Source: Photorhabdus noenieputensis (GTDB lineage Bacteria; Pseudomonadota; Gammaproteobacteria; Enterobacterales; Enterobacteriaceae). From it: DNA of 64,000 bases. The position numbers and the translations under genes were made by a program. Numbering within the stretch: the stretch's first letter is position 1; the number at the start of each line of letters is the position of its first letter. Where the stretch lies: positions 1-64,000 of the forward strand of contig NZ_RCWC01000023.1 in NCBI RefSeq assembly GCF_018448935.1, written 5' to 3'. Shown here one piece after another: positions 29,284 through 37,734 of the stretch. Under the pieces are notes generated by a model that saw only the letters and a list, made by a program, of their open reading frames with translations, was not told where the DNA came from and made no database searches.

Positions 29284-30864
29284 TCACTTATCTACACCAC
29301 GAGTAGTGGCTATATAAACACTCCATGCAGTGGTCCATCCCTCATTAACATTACCGTTTGAATTCTGTTCGCCGCGAACCACCTGATATCCGTAAGGTGG
29401 AAGAGTAACTGGAGGATAAGAATCATAAATAGTAATAATGTCTGTTATTGCTTTCTCATGGTTGTATTCTTCTTGTCGATAACATAGATAGATTTTTTTT
29501 GTACCCATTCCCCAGTTTATATCCTGTGGAATTTTAATCCAGCCTTCTTCGCTTTCTTCGCTTTCTGAGTGAATACCTTCCTCTGCTATTACCTTCATAT
29601 CGCTAACACATTTATGACGTTGTTCATTGTCGATAATCGAGTTGAATGACACCCTGTGGTAACACAGATAAATATAGGGAGTGCTTAGACTATTCGTTCC
29701 TCCCAGCCAGCCAGGATAAGCACACCCTCCTGCTAATATATAATTTTCAGGGATAGGTGCTTTTGAAATAATGATTTCATCAATATAATCTGCATGCAGT
29801 TGCCGCTTAGCGGACTCTCTTGGCCCCCAAACAGTTTCGAAATATGTTTTAAGTTTCTTCTTTTGTACTGATGTTGTACATAGTTCCCAAATCCCCGTCA
29901 GTGGTTTGGAGTCTGTAAAGTTAACTAATTCAGGGGCACTAGGAACACTGAATTTCCAATCATCAAATGCTTTTTTTGCTGCTGCTATTGCTTCTGATGA
30001 AGGTTGCTCTGCGTTTGTCGCGCCACCGAAAGGATCAAATTGAGACAGATTACCGCCAATGGAGTGGGTTTTCGTGCTGGATGCTGAACGAAATTTCTTT
30101 ATGTCTTCCTTAAGTGAATTCTCTGTACTAACAGAGAGACCGACAAATCCCGCGAATGAGGCTGCTGCAACCACGTCAAGAGTGTTTGTTAGATTCGAAG
30201 TATATTTGTCCGTAGATGATGAATATTGTGCGCAGCCACCCATAACCACGCCGCTAAGAAAGTGAGAGCCCCAGGTATTAAAGAGGTCATCCATATCCTC
30301 CTCGGTATCTGCCTTATCAAGGGCCGTTTTAACACTTTCTTTAAGAAACTCTTTTAACGCTTCCGCTGAACCTTTGAGTACATAGAGGCCATAAGTATAT
30401 TGAATGCGGGAAAATGCATTTTCAGAAGCTGTCAGGCTGTCTGTGGCGAAATCGACACCCAATGATGCGCTAAAGAATATGTAGTTACCTTTAATGCGGC
30501 TTTTACTGGAAATACTGCTTTGATATGACTCAATTGATTCTCCTGATGCATTGGTATATTTCAAATCTCCGGCACTATAACAATCGACATAACGGGGGAC
30601 TTTTAGAGTCTTTCCGAGGATGGTGATCTTCTTGAAGTTATCTTCACTTGCGTTGACTTTTTGTTCATCAAAAAGCGAATTAATACAACTTCCTACGTTG
30701 CAATACTTACCAAAAACATCATAACCAGTGCCGATCATTTCAGCACCGGCTATAACAGTATCATCGAATAGGGCCAGTTTTCGAAAATAGTTTTGGTCAC
30801 GTATCTCAAGATCTCTTTCGCTGTTTCCCTGCTTTAGTGGTTTTCCTGTTTTATCGTTAGACAT
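29284..30864 (-). CDS. MACPF-domain protein (Plu-MACPF type)
   Basis: 526 aa from ATG 30864 (GAGG upstream); the frame upstream to 30984 is probably untranslated. The MACPF signature is TWGSHFLSGVVMGG (W198-G-S-H-F ... G209-G210). Two amphipathic clusters flank the central sheet as expected for TMH1 and TMH2 (e.g. VVAAASFAGFVGLSVSTENS). The C-terminal ~130 residues hold repeated YIYLCYHR / KIYLCYRQ units, forming the beta-prism domain known from the solved P. luminescens MACPF structure. No signal peptide. MACPF proteins form pores, but the Photorhabdus protein was reported to be non-lytic in assays. A role against insect or microbial membranes is inference. AT-rich and flanked by genomic scars. 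Confidence 0.92.
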   Translation of the reverse strand: MSNDKTGKPLKQGNSERDLEIRDQNYFRKLALFDDTVIAGAEMIGTGYDVFGKYCNVGSCINSLFDEQKVNASEDNFKKITILGKTLKVPRYVDCYSAGDLKYTNASGESIESYQSSISSKSRIKGNYIFFSASLGVDFATDSLTASENAFSRIQYTYGLYVLKGSAEALKEFLKESVKTALDKADTEEDMDDLFNTWGSHFLSGVVMGGCAQYSSSTDKYTSNLTNTLDVVAAASFAGFVGLSVSTENSLKEDIKKFRSASSTKTHSIGGNLSQFDPFGGATNAEQPSSEAIAAAKKAFDDWKFSVPSAPELVNFTDSKPLTGIWELCTTSVQKKKLKTYFETVWGPRESAKRQLHADYIDEIIISKAPIPENYILAGGCAYPGWLGGTNSLSTPYIYLCYHRVSFNSIIDNEQRHKCVSDMKVIAEEGIHSESEESEEGWIKIPQDINWGMGTKKIYLCYRQEEYNHEKAITDIITIYDSYPPVTLPPYGYQVVRGEQNSNGNVNEGWTTAWSVYIATTRGVDK

Positions 30865-31026
30865 AATTAGAACCTCATATTGGTAGAGAATAAATTGACA
30901 ATAGATATCGTTGCATTCTTGATGAGAATTAGGAATTTTTATACCTATAAAAAAGAGTAGAGAAGAAGTGAAAAACATCAACAAGATGATAAAAATAATG
31001 ACATGTGCATCTTGAAATATACGCTA

Positions 31027-31203
31027 TTAGATAATCAAACAAATATTGCTATCAGGGTAATAATTTGTCATATCATGTATTTTTAAACTTAACGTGCCAT
31101 CGCGATTCAGCTCATCTAAAATATCAATTGCTGTTGATAATCTCGTGTTTTTACCTTGAAATTCATTGTATAAAGCATTTCCCGATAAGGTGTCTGTATA
31201 AAA
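31027..31203 (-). pseudogene. Orphan C-terminal protein fragment
   Basis: Reverse frame open for 58 codons between TGA (31204-31206) and TAA (31027-31029), without a start codon. It reads GNALYNEFQGKNTRLSTAID and then ILDELNRDGTLSLKIHDMTN, with protein-like composition. It looks like the 3' end of a lost gene. Family not recognised. Confidence 0.4.
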
Positions 31204-31376
31204 TCAGTCGGTAGTTCTCATACAATCACGTAATGTCTTTGCGTGTGGTTTTCAGATTGTGTAAGCCTTTTGGTGTGGTAAAAAAAATGTATTATTTAGC
31301 GTGAGTGTCAAGGGATTTCCTTCTGGAGTGGTAGTACAAAAATGGTTATGAGAGTGATCGACTATTGCAAGGTTGC

Positions 31377-31479
31377 CGGTTAGTGGAAACACATTGTCAG
31401 CGTATCAATGAAGGGCTGTGTAAAATTGAAACTCACGCCTGGTGAAGGCAAGGCCGATTCTTGTTGTTATTGGCAGTAA
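31377..31479 (+). repeat. Scrambled duplicate of dinG 3' sequence
   Basis: 31377-31422 matches dinG internal 28404-28449 at 44 of 46 bases. 31424-31479 matches 28821-28875 (the dinG end and flank). The ~370 bases between these two pieces in the intact locus are missing here. Thus the MACPF gene lies between two copies of dinG-end sequence. Confidence 0.8.
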
Positions 31480-31521
31480 TATAGCAATATGAGATTGCTT
31501 TAGTCTTAATATGACCGAAGT

Positions 31522-31704
31522 TTATGTTTTTATCGGGTAATAGAATCGCCCCCGTACAGCTTTTTTCCAGACAGTGTTGTCCAGTGGTGCGATATCATTG
31601 TAATCAATGTCATTATCAGGCTTGTCAGACAGCACATTAAGTTCAGATTTCCGTGTTTCAGTCAAAGGTGGCAATTCATTTCGTTTGTATTTAACTATAC
31701 TCAT
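31522..31704 (-). CDS. BrnA-type antitoxin (orphan)
   Basis: 60 aa. LSDKPDNDIDYNDIAPLDNT followed by VWKKAVRGRFYYPIK is the typical BrnA ribbon-helix-helix C-terminal pattern (xDIxPLDxxxWxxAVRGRFYxPxK). BrnA neutralises and autoregulates with the BrnT ribonuclease toxin, normally encoded just upstream and overlapping. Here the upstream toxin remnant is frameshifted, so the antitoxin is orphaned. A GAGGAAACG ribosome-binding site precedes the ATG. Confidence 0.7.
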   Translation of the reverse strand: MSIVKYKRNELPPLTETRKSELNVLSDKPDNDIDYNDIAPLDNTVWKKAVRGRFYYPIKT

Positions 31705-31758
31705 AACGTTTCCTCTTATTCCGCGTTGTTTTTCGTGCGAATGACCTTGATACCATCT
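31691..31758 (-). pseudogene. BrnT toxin relic (frameshifted)
   Basis: The reverse frame ends SFARKTTRNKRKRYEYS, matching the BrnT tail (ISARKATKRERxxYE). The preceding EDGIKVI lies in another frame, showing a small deletion at about 31745. Its stop overlaps the brnA start, the usual BrnT-BrnA layout. Most of the toxin is missing. Confidence 0.55.
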
Positions 31759-31893
31759 TCAAAACGAATCCCATTCTAATGGTAGTGAAATCCCAAGTTG
31801 TTCCGTAATTGTTGGTCCCAGACCTACAATAACAAACCCTGTTGTACCTATTGCAAATGTACTGATAATCAGTGCAAGTAATACCGGCGGAAT
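31759..31893 (-). pseudogene. MFS transporter N-terminal fragment
   Basis: The reverse frame reads LLALIISTFAIGTTGFVIVG and then LGPTITEQLGISLP before a stop. This is the first membrane helix and following loop of an MFS drug-exporter of the AraJ/YdhP kind (SAFAIGTTEFVIMGLLP). A start codon (ATGAAGATAATC) is present just upstream but one frame off. Only ~45 residues survive, fused to the BrnT relic. Confidence 0.6.
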
Positions 31894-31999
31894 AGATTAT
31901 CTTCATAGCAAATGTCCACTGATGGAATTTAATATGAAAAAGTGTTTTAATAACAAAAATGTTTAAAATATCAATTCTCTATTCCAAAAAAAAGCAACG

Positions 32000-32929
32000 A
32001 TGAAAGCAAATTCAGAAGAGTTAACAATTTTCGTGTCAGTCGTGGAAAGCGGGAGTTTCAGTCGTGCGGCGGAACATCTGCAATTAGCAAATTCCGCAGT
32101 GAGCCGTTCTATAAAAAAACTTGAAAAGAAACTAGGCGTGAGTCTGCTCAATCGCACAACACGTCAGCTTAGCTTAACCGAAGAAGGTAAGCGTTATTTC
32201 CGCCGAGTTCAGCATGTTCTACAAGAAATGGCCGCCGCTGAAACTGAACTTATGGAATCTAAACATACGCCAAGTGGTTTATTGCGTATTGATGCTGCAA
32301 CACCAGTCGTATTGCATTTACTGATACCAATAATTAAACCTTTTCGTGAGCGCTACCCAGAAATAACGTTATCACTGATTTCTTCGGAAACTTATATCAA
32401 TCTGATTGAACGCAAAGTGGATATTGCCATTCGTGCAGGCAACTTAACCGATTCCAGTCTACGAGCCAAGCCACTTTTTTCCAGCTACCGAAAAATCGTC
32501 GCTTCTCCTGAATATCTGAAAAAATATGGCATACCGCAATGCATTGAGGAGCTGAAAAACCATATTTGCCTTGGTTTTACCGAGCCGGTATCACTTAATA
32601 GCTGGCCGATAGCTTTTCAGGACGGACAACTATATGAAATAACGGTGGGACTTTCTTCCAACAGTGGTGAAACCCTTAAACAACTATGTGTAACGGGTAA
32701 TGGTATCGCGTGTCTGTCTGATTATATGATTGATAAGGAGATTGCCAGTGGTGAACTTGTTGAACTACTGGTTGAAAAACGTTTACCCGTCGGGATGCCT
32801 TTTAATGCTGTATATTACAGTGATCAGGCTGTAAGCCCCCGAATCAGAGCATTTATCGATTTTCTGAGTGAATATGTAAATGATTCCCGTAAATACTTTT
32901 GTCATTGCAGTAAAAATCAATCTTTGTAG
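32000..32929 (+). CDS. yafC: LysR-family regulator YafC
   Basis: 309 aa. It matches E. coli YafC throughout ([64 protein letters not shown]). The N-terminal winged helix-turn-helix is residues ~5-65, followed by a two-lobed LysR substrate domain. In E. coli yafC lies next to dkgB; here both genes are kept but an Old Yellow Enzyme gene and two ERICs lie between. It may control these reductases; the inducer is unknown. Confidence 0.9.
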   Translation: MKANSEELTIFVSVVESGSFSRAAEHLQLANSAVSRSIKKLEKKLGVSLLNRTTRQLSLTEEGKRYFRRVQHVLQEMAAAETELMESKHTPSGLLRIDAATPVVLHLLIPIIKPFRERYPEITLSLISSETYINLIERKVDIAIRAGNLTDSSLRAKPLFSSYRKIVASPEYLKKYGIPQCIEELKNHICLGFTEPVSLNSWPIAFQDGQLYEITVGLSSNSGETLKQLCVTGNGIACLSDYMIDKEIASGELVELLVEKRLPVGMPFNAVYYSDQAVSPRIRAFIDFLSEYVNDSRKYFCHCSKNQSL

Positions 32930-32973
32930 AGATTAAACTTGTGGCAATATCTGTGCCTGAACTCGTAGTGATA

Positions 32974-33100
32974 TATACCCGTCATCTTTCAAGCTGCTTC
33001 TTTGTTGGCTGCACTCACTCACCCCGGTCACATAGTTATCTATGCTCCCGGGGATTCGTTCCCTTGCCGTCGCGATGCAACTTGAAATCCATAGGGTATA
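32974..33100. repeat. ERIC element, complete (127 bp)
   Basis: Starts tatacccgtcatctttcaag and ends cttgaaatccatagggtata, with the core gctcccggggattcg and a central caccccggtcac stem typical of ERIC. The length is exactly the canonical 127 bp. Lies between the convergent yafC and OYE genes. Confidence 0.9.
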
Positions 33101-33158
33101 TTTACCTGATTACAACCTTCCCACTTCAAAGCGTGTGGAAGGTATCTATCTATTTCTA

Positions 33159-34259
33159 CTAGTTTATAGCCAAATAATCGGTATAACCTTCCGCATTGCC
33201 ACCGAAAAATTTTTCTTTTATCGGCGGGTTTAGCTCTAGCTTATTAGCAAGACGATAGGGCAAATCTGGGTTAGCAATAAAGGGACGACCAAATCCGATC
33301 AAATCCGCCCAGCCTTTAGTTAGCGCTTCTTCCGCGCGTTCCAAAGTGTATTTTCCCGAATATATCAGCGTGCCGTGATAAAGGATGCGAAAAGCTTCTT
33401 TGAAAGCTACTGGCATGACGGGAGCGTCTTCCCAGTCAGCTTCGGCAATATGAATATAAGCTACCCCGATATTATTCAGCACACTCGCGGCAGTCAGATA
33501 AGTTGCTTCGGGCGTGTCATCTTTTGAACCCATCAGAGTTGTGAGTGGAGCTAGGCGAACACCTAGCTTATCTTTCCCTATTGCGGTAGCCACTGATGTA
33601 GCGACTTCTCTCAAGAAACGTAAACGATTTTGTAAAGTTCCACCATATTCGTCATCTCGTAGATTAGTTTGAGAATCAATAAACTGATTAATAAGATAAC
33701 CATTCGCTGCATGAAGCTCTACGCCATCAAAACCGGCTGCAATAGCATTATTTGCCGCTTGAACATAATCATTTACGATATCTGGAATTTCATCAAGTGT
33801 CAGTGCTCGTGGCTGCGAGTGTTGTACCATTTCACCGATACCATGTTCAGGTCCACGCCCTGCCATATCCAGAAAAACTTTTACCCCTTTTGCTTGAAGG
33901 GCAGAGGGAGAAACCGGCGCAGAATTATTAGGTTGTAGAATAGTGTGTGAAACACGTCCTACATGCCATAATTGAGCAAAAATTTTGCCTCCTGCCATAT
34001 GTACTGCATCTGTTACTTTTTTCCATCCTATCATCTGCTCAGACTTATAAATACCTGGCGTCCATGCATATCCTTGTCCCTGTTGGCTTATTTGTGTACC
34101 TTCGCTGATAATTAGTCCTGCACTGGCACGTTGTGCATAATATTCAGCCATCAAATCAGTCGCTATACCGTTTGTTCCCGCCCGCGAACGTGTCATCGGC
34201 GGCATAACAATACGATTAGATAACGACAGACCATTTAGAGAATAGCGTTCAAACAGCAT
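33159..34259 (-). CDS. Old Yellow Enzyme family FMN reductase (NemA-like)
   Basis: 366 aa from ATG 34259 (GAGTGAGAAAT upstream); an in-frame GTG at 34271 is less likely. TIM-barrel FMN flavoprotein: NRIVMPPMTRSR, AQLWHVGRVSH, substrate-binding ELHAANGYLINQF (HAAN variant), DEYGGTLQNRLRF and C-terminal GRPFIANPDL and FFGGNAEGYTDY. Such enzymes reduce activated C=C bonds or nitro groups with NADPH. It could act with dkgB and the curA-yqhD unit on reactive carbonyls; substrate unproven. Confidence 0.9.
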   Translation of the reverse strand: MLFERYSLNGLSLSNRIVMPPMTRSRAGTNGIATDLMAEYYAQRASAGLIISEGTQISQQGQGYAWTPGIYKSEQMIGWKKVTDAVHMAGGKIFAQLWHVGRVSHTILQPNNSAPVSPSALQAKGVKVFLDMAGRGPEHGIGEMVQHSQPRALTLDEIPDIVNDYVQAANNAIAAGFDGVELHAANGYLINQFIDSQTNLRDDEYGGTLQNRLRFLREVATSVATAIGKDKLGVRLAPLTTLMGSKDDTPEATYLTAASVLNNIGVAYIHIAEADWEDAPVMPVAFKEAFRILYHGTLIYSGKYTLERAEEALTKGWADLIGFGRPFIANPDLPYRLANKLELNPPIKEKFFGGNAEGYTDYLAIN

Positions 34260-34413
34260 AATATTTCTCACTCTTCATTAATCATTGATTTTAATTTGTG
34301 TATATGGAGATATTATGCTTCGCGAATTCCTTCTAAAAAGGCTTATTAGTACAAAAGACTTTTGCTATAAATGTAAAAATGTTCGAGTTTTTATATCTAA
34401 GTAAATATGTAAA

Positions 34414-34431
34414 CAGCTCCCGAAGGAGCTG
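34414..34431 (-). terminator. Terminator of dkgB
   Basis: cagctcc-cgaa-ggagctg, a 7-bp stem with a tetraloop, about 64 bases past the dkgB stop, followed by TTTACAT in the leftward direction. Confidence 0.65.
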
Positions 34432-34494
34432 AAATAAACAAATATTCTCCTGCAACGCTAAGAGATTATCGAGTTTATTAAGAAGCAGGAGTAA

Positions 34495-35301
34495 TTAATT
34501 ATCCCATTGCGGAGCAAGCCCTTCCGGACTGACAAGGCGTTCGTTACGGTCAAGTGTCGCGATAGCCGTCATATCGTCTGCATCAAGTTTAAGCTCGGAG
34601 GCTCTCAGATTACTCTGTAAATTTTCGCGTTTAGTTGAAGAAGGGATCACGCTATAACCTAATGCCATCGCCCAAGACAAAATCACCTGCGCAGGCGTGG
34701 CCTGATGTTTTGTGGCTATACGTCCGATAACCTCATCTTGAAGAGCTTTACCATAAGCGAGGGTCATATAGGAAGTGATATGAATTCCGTGATTTTTTGC
34801 CCAATCTGTCACATGGCGGTTTTGTAGATAGGGAGAAAGTTCAATCTGGTTCGTGGCGATGTGTTCAACACCTACTGCATTAATAGCCTGTTGCATGAGA
34901 TCAATCGTAAAGTTTGAAACGCCGATTTCACGTGTTAATCCCATATTTTTAGCGGCCAATAACGCATTCATTGTTTCATCAACACTGACAACGTTATTTG
35001 GGGATGGCCAATGGATTAGCGTCAAATCAACATAATCAGTGCGCAGCTTGGCTATACTCTGTTTAAGACTTGGCATCAGTTTTTCTTTGCTTAAATTTTC
35101 TGTCCAGATTTTTGTCGTGATATAGATATCTTCACGGGCTACACCGCTTTCTTCTATGGCTTGTCCTACCGCGGCTTCATTCTCATAAATCTGTGCTGTA
35201 TCAATCGCACGATATCCCAATTCAACAGCATTTTTTACTGATGTAATCACAACATCATCTTTCAGACGAAAAGTACCTAATCCAAACTCAGGAACAGACA
35301 T
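34495..35301 (-). CDS. dkgB: 2,5-diketo-D-gluconate / methylglyoxal reductase DkgB
   Basis: 268 aa from ATG 35301 (AGG 7 bases upstream). The upstream in-frame ATG at 35313 sits at the border of an ERIC and lacks a ribosome-binding site. NADPH aldo-keto reductase with the catalytic tetrad region [12 protein letters not shown] (Asp, Tyr), TTKIW (Lys), LIHWPSP (His) and cofactor motif [14 protein letters not shown]. Near end-to-end match to E. coli DkgB ([22 protein letters not shown]). Detoxifies methylglyoxal and reduces keto sugars. Confidence 0.95.
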   Translation of the reverse strand: MSVPEFGLGTFRLKDDVVITSVKNAVELGYRAIDTAQIYENEAAVGQAIEESGVAREDIYITTKIWTENLSKEKLMPSLKQSIAKLRTDYVDLTLIHWPSPNNVVSVDETMNALLAAKNMGLTREIGVSNFTIDLMQQAINAVGVEHIATNQIELSPYLQNRHVTDWAKNHGIHITSYMTLAYGKALQDEVIGRIATKHQATPAQVILSWAMALGYSVIPSSTKRENLQSNLRASELKLDADDMTAIATLDRNERLVSPEGLAPQWDN

Positions 35302-35314
35302 AATAAACCTCATG

Positions 35315-35441
35315 TATACCCGTTATCTTTCAAGTTGCCTCTTTGTTGTCTGCACTCACTCACCCCGGTCACATAGTTATCTATGCTCTAGGGGATTCGT
35401 TCCCTTGCCGTCGCGATGCATCTTGAAATCCATAGGGTATA
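35315..35441. repeat. ERIC element, complete (127 bp)
   Basis: tatacccgttatctttcaag to cttgaaatccatagggtata, 127 bp, same orientation as the copy at 32974 and nearly identical to it. It sits directly in the 5' leader of dkgB, so its hairpin may be transcribed ahead of dkgB. Confidence 0.9.
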
Positions 35442-35821
35442 ATATTTAATTAAGAAAGGTTTTATTATCATGAGATAAATTGCAATAAAAAATAGCAATA
35501 AATGCAGAAGTCTTTTGCTGATATAACAAAGATATAATCTGAATTAATTTAAATAACTTATCTAAAATTATATAAATTTGTAGATATTTATGTGCTCATT
35601 TAACGACATAGTTAGTTTCTTATTTTTTTCTCAAACTAGCTTAGGTTTTATTATTCGTCTTTACCCGCATTTTTGAATACTATATCTCCTATAAGTGATA
35701 TAGATTGAGCTAAATAACGTAGGTAAGGTAGTAGCATCATCTACAAACACGATCGTGTAAAGAAAGACGCCTCTTCGCCGGAAAAGAAAATCTCCGGCGA
35801 GTATATTTTTCATCATTTGGT
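35442..35821. other. AT-rich gap, 380 bp
   Basis: No gene seen. It holds the region upstream of dkgB and, at 35775-35800, the terminator of the leftward lyase operon. Confidence 0.45.
35775..35800 (-). terminator. Terminator of the lyase/hydrolase operon
   Basis: tcgccgga (35775-35782) pairs with tccggcga (35793-35800), 22 bases past the stop of the leftward lyase gene. The following T-run is interrupted. Confidence 0.6.
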
Positions 35822-36715
35822 TTAAATAAGGTTTTTTAAATCTTCGAGTATGGCACCTAATTGATCACGGGGCTGACCTGATAATGACTTGAGTGGAAAG
35901 GGAAGACAAGGGGCGGTTACTTTGCCCAGTAACTCAGCGGCTGCTGCGGTGACCCTGAGGCTACCATAGGTTTTGAAGAGCCTCCAGACAGGTTCAAGGG
36001 CGGCCGACAACATCTGTACCGTTTTTGTATCATTATTCTTTGCTGCGCGAGTGATAGCTAGTGCAGTTCGCGGAAAAAGTCCACCTATGACGGAGAACCA
36101 GACATCACATCCAGCACAGAGGCCCGTCGCTGCTTGCCAGTCCCCGCTGATTCCGAGCGAAACGTGGTCGGGAAGGCGGGAACGAAGCGCATTCACCTGT
36201 TGTGTAGCCAGAGACAGTTCCTGCGGCAAGCGAGCAAGTTTGAGCGAGCTGACAGACGGTAAACTGGCAATGTTAATCAGTAGCTCATCGCTAAATTCAA
36301 AACCTGTCGTTGCAGGATTATCATAGACGCAAAGCGGTACGGATAGATGACGGCTGACTTCTTCATAGAGCGAATACACTTCATCCGGTGTGGGACGCTG
36401 GTAAGAAACGGGAGCCAGCATTACTGCGCTAACACCCGCGTGTTGGGCATTTTCAGCAAGGCTGAGTATATCCGTTACACGCAGCGCTCCAATGCTGACC
36501 ATCACCGGTATACTGTTCGCATGTTCAACAGCCAGTCGGGCGACACGCGCGCGCTCCGACAATGTAAGATAGGCGTAGCTACCCGTCGATCCCAGTGCGC
36601 CGATAGAATCCACTCCAGCTTCAACAAGATTTTCAATAAGCGAGATAAATGTCTTCTCATCCACCTTGTTGTCATACACCGGTGTTAAAGGAAAAGCACT
36701 CAGTCCGGTAAACAT
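35822..36715 (-). CDS. DapA/N-acetylneuraminate lyase superfamily aldolase
   Basis: 297 aa TIM-barrel class-I aldolase. LGSTGSYAYLTLSER is the carboxylate-binding loop (family GTTGE; here GSTGS), YDNPATTGF carries Tyr131, and SVSSLKLARLP carries the Schiff-base Lys159. True DapA has G-T-T-G-E and a specific Arg; their loss suggests another substrate (e.g. a 2-keto acid cleavage or condensation). It is more GC-rich than the two hydrolase genes upstream, hinting at a separate origin. Starts 16 bases after the preceding gene. Substrate unknown. Confidence 0.85.
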   Translation of the reverse strand: MFTGLSAFPLTPVYDNKVDEKTFISLIENLVEAGVDSIGALGSTGSYAYLTLSERARVARLAVEHANSIPVMVSIGALRVTDILSLAENAQHAGVSAVMLAPVSYQRPTPDEVYSLYEEVSRHLSVPLCVYDNPATTGFEFSDELLINIASLPSVSSLKLARLPQELSLATQQVNALRSRLPDHVSLGISGDWQAATGLCAGCDVWFSVIGGLFPRTALAITRAAKNNDTKTVQMLSAALEPVWRLFKTYGSLRVTAAAAELLGKVTAPCLPFPLKSLSGQPRDQLGAILEDLKNLI

Positions 36716-36731
36716 TCTTTTCTCCTGTTTT

Positions 36732-37670
36732 TCAATAAAAGAAAGCAGAAAGATCCTTTGAAAATCTTAATGGATCTTTAAACGCTAAGAAGTGATCTCC
36801 ATGTTCTTCCCGACCATAGATTATAATTTCCCCTTTTGGTACAGTAGACGAAATCCATTGCTGGCTTTCTATCCAATCGCTGTTTTCACCTGAAAAAATT
36901 AAAGTAGGAACGGTTATTTTATGGGAAATAACATCTCGCCAATCATTTAAAATATGTTCAAATAGTACTGATTTCAAATCATCTATACTTTGTGGAACAA
37001 ATTCATTGGCAAAGGCTTGTGAATTGAAAAATGCGGGTGCTCCTTCTGTTGTATAATATTTAAGTATATCAGAATTAAAGAACATTTTATTCCCGGGAGT
37101 TTTTCCACTGTAGACGTCTATCAAAGCTTCTGGCGAACTTGTAAAAGCTCCTGCTTTAATTCTTTCTTCCTCTGACCAATCCGTGTGGCAATAAATAGAA
37201 GGAGGTTCATCAATCAATGCTATTTTTTTTATTACTTCTAGTCCGAAAAGATCAATGTAGCTCCATAGTACCGAACATCCCATAGACCACCCACAGAAAT
37301 ATGCTTTCTTTATATTGACAGCAACAATAAACTCATGAAGATCGGCAGAAAAACGAGAAATTCTATTTCCATAATTTACTTTTTGAGATAAACCATGATT
37401 ACGCTGATCCAATACATAAACTTCATATTTCTTGCTGAGAAGATATATTATATTTATATATTCTGCACCATGTGAGGACCAACCGGGGATGAATATTAAC
37501 GTTTCTCCTTTACCGGCCTTCCAAAAAGAAAGAGATACCCCATCACTTGTTTTAAAAAAACCAATTTCAAGATCTCTCAAATCGGATAATTTCTCTGGAA
37601 GTCCTTTGATTGTGTGGGGAAAATTGAAATCCCGACCAAAGAACTCTAGCGCTTTATTGTATGTTAACAT
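36732..37670 (-). CDS. Alpha/beta hydrolase
   Basis: 312 aa from ATG 37670 (GGAAG 7 bases upstream); a longer frame starting at 37727 is possible but has no clear ribosome-binding site. Nucleophile elbow FCGWSMGCSV, oxyanion region FIPGWSSHG, acid SGENSDW and His in EEHGDHFLAF complete the triad. The YVLDQRNHGLSQ motif groups it with esterase/C-C hydrolase/haloperoxidase-like enzymes. AT-rich. Part of a three-gene operon with another hydrolase and the aldolase. Substrate unknown. Confidence 0.82.
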   Translation of the reverse strand: MLTYNKALEFFGRDFNFPHTIKGLPEKLSDLRDLEIGFFKTSDGVSLSFWKAGKGETLIFIPGWSSHGAEYINIIYLLSKKYEVYVLDQRNHGLSQKVNYGNRISRFSADLHEFIVAVNIKKAYFCGWSMGCSVLWSYIDLFGLEVIKKIALIDEPPSIYCHTDWSEEERIKAGAFTSSPEALIDVYSGKTPGNKMFFNSDILKYYTTEGAPAFFNSQAFANEFVPQSIDDLKSVLFEHILNDWRDVISHKITVPTLIFSGENSDWIESQQWISSTVPKGEIIIYGREEHGDHFLAFKDPLRFSKDLSAFFY

Positions 37671-37734
37671 ATTCTGACTTCCGTTTAACTTAACTGTTTG
37701 ATATGTTGAAATAATATCATCGCGCATAGATAGG

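Larger units (their letters stand above)
30865..31521. other. Relic-filled gap between MACPF and brnA
   Basis: About 650 bp with no intact gene. It holds the MACPF promoter region, a protein-tail fragment (31027-31203) and a scrambled copy of dinG sequence (31377-31479). Confidence 0.5.

Noticed and set aside
30865-30984. Hydrophobic N-terminal extension of the MACPF protein as a signal peptide
   Set aside because: The ATG at 30864 has GAGG at proper spacing; the upstream 40 codons lack a cleavage site pattern and look like translated leader.
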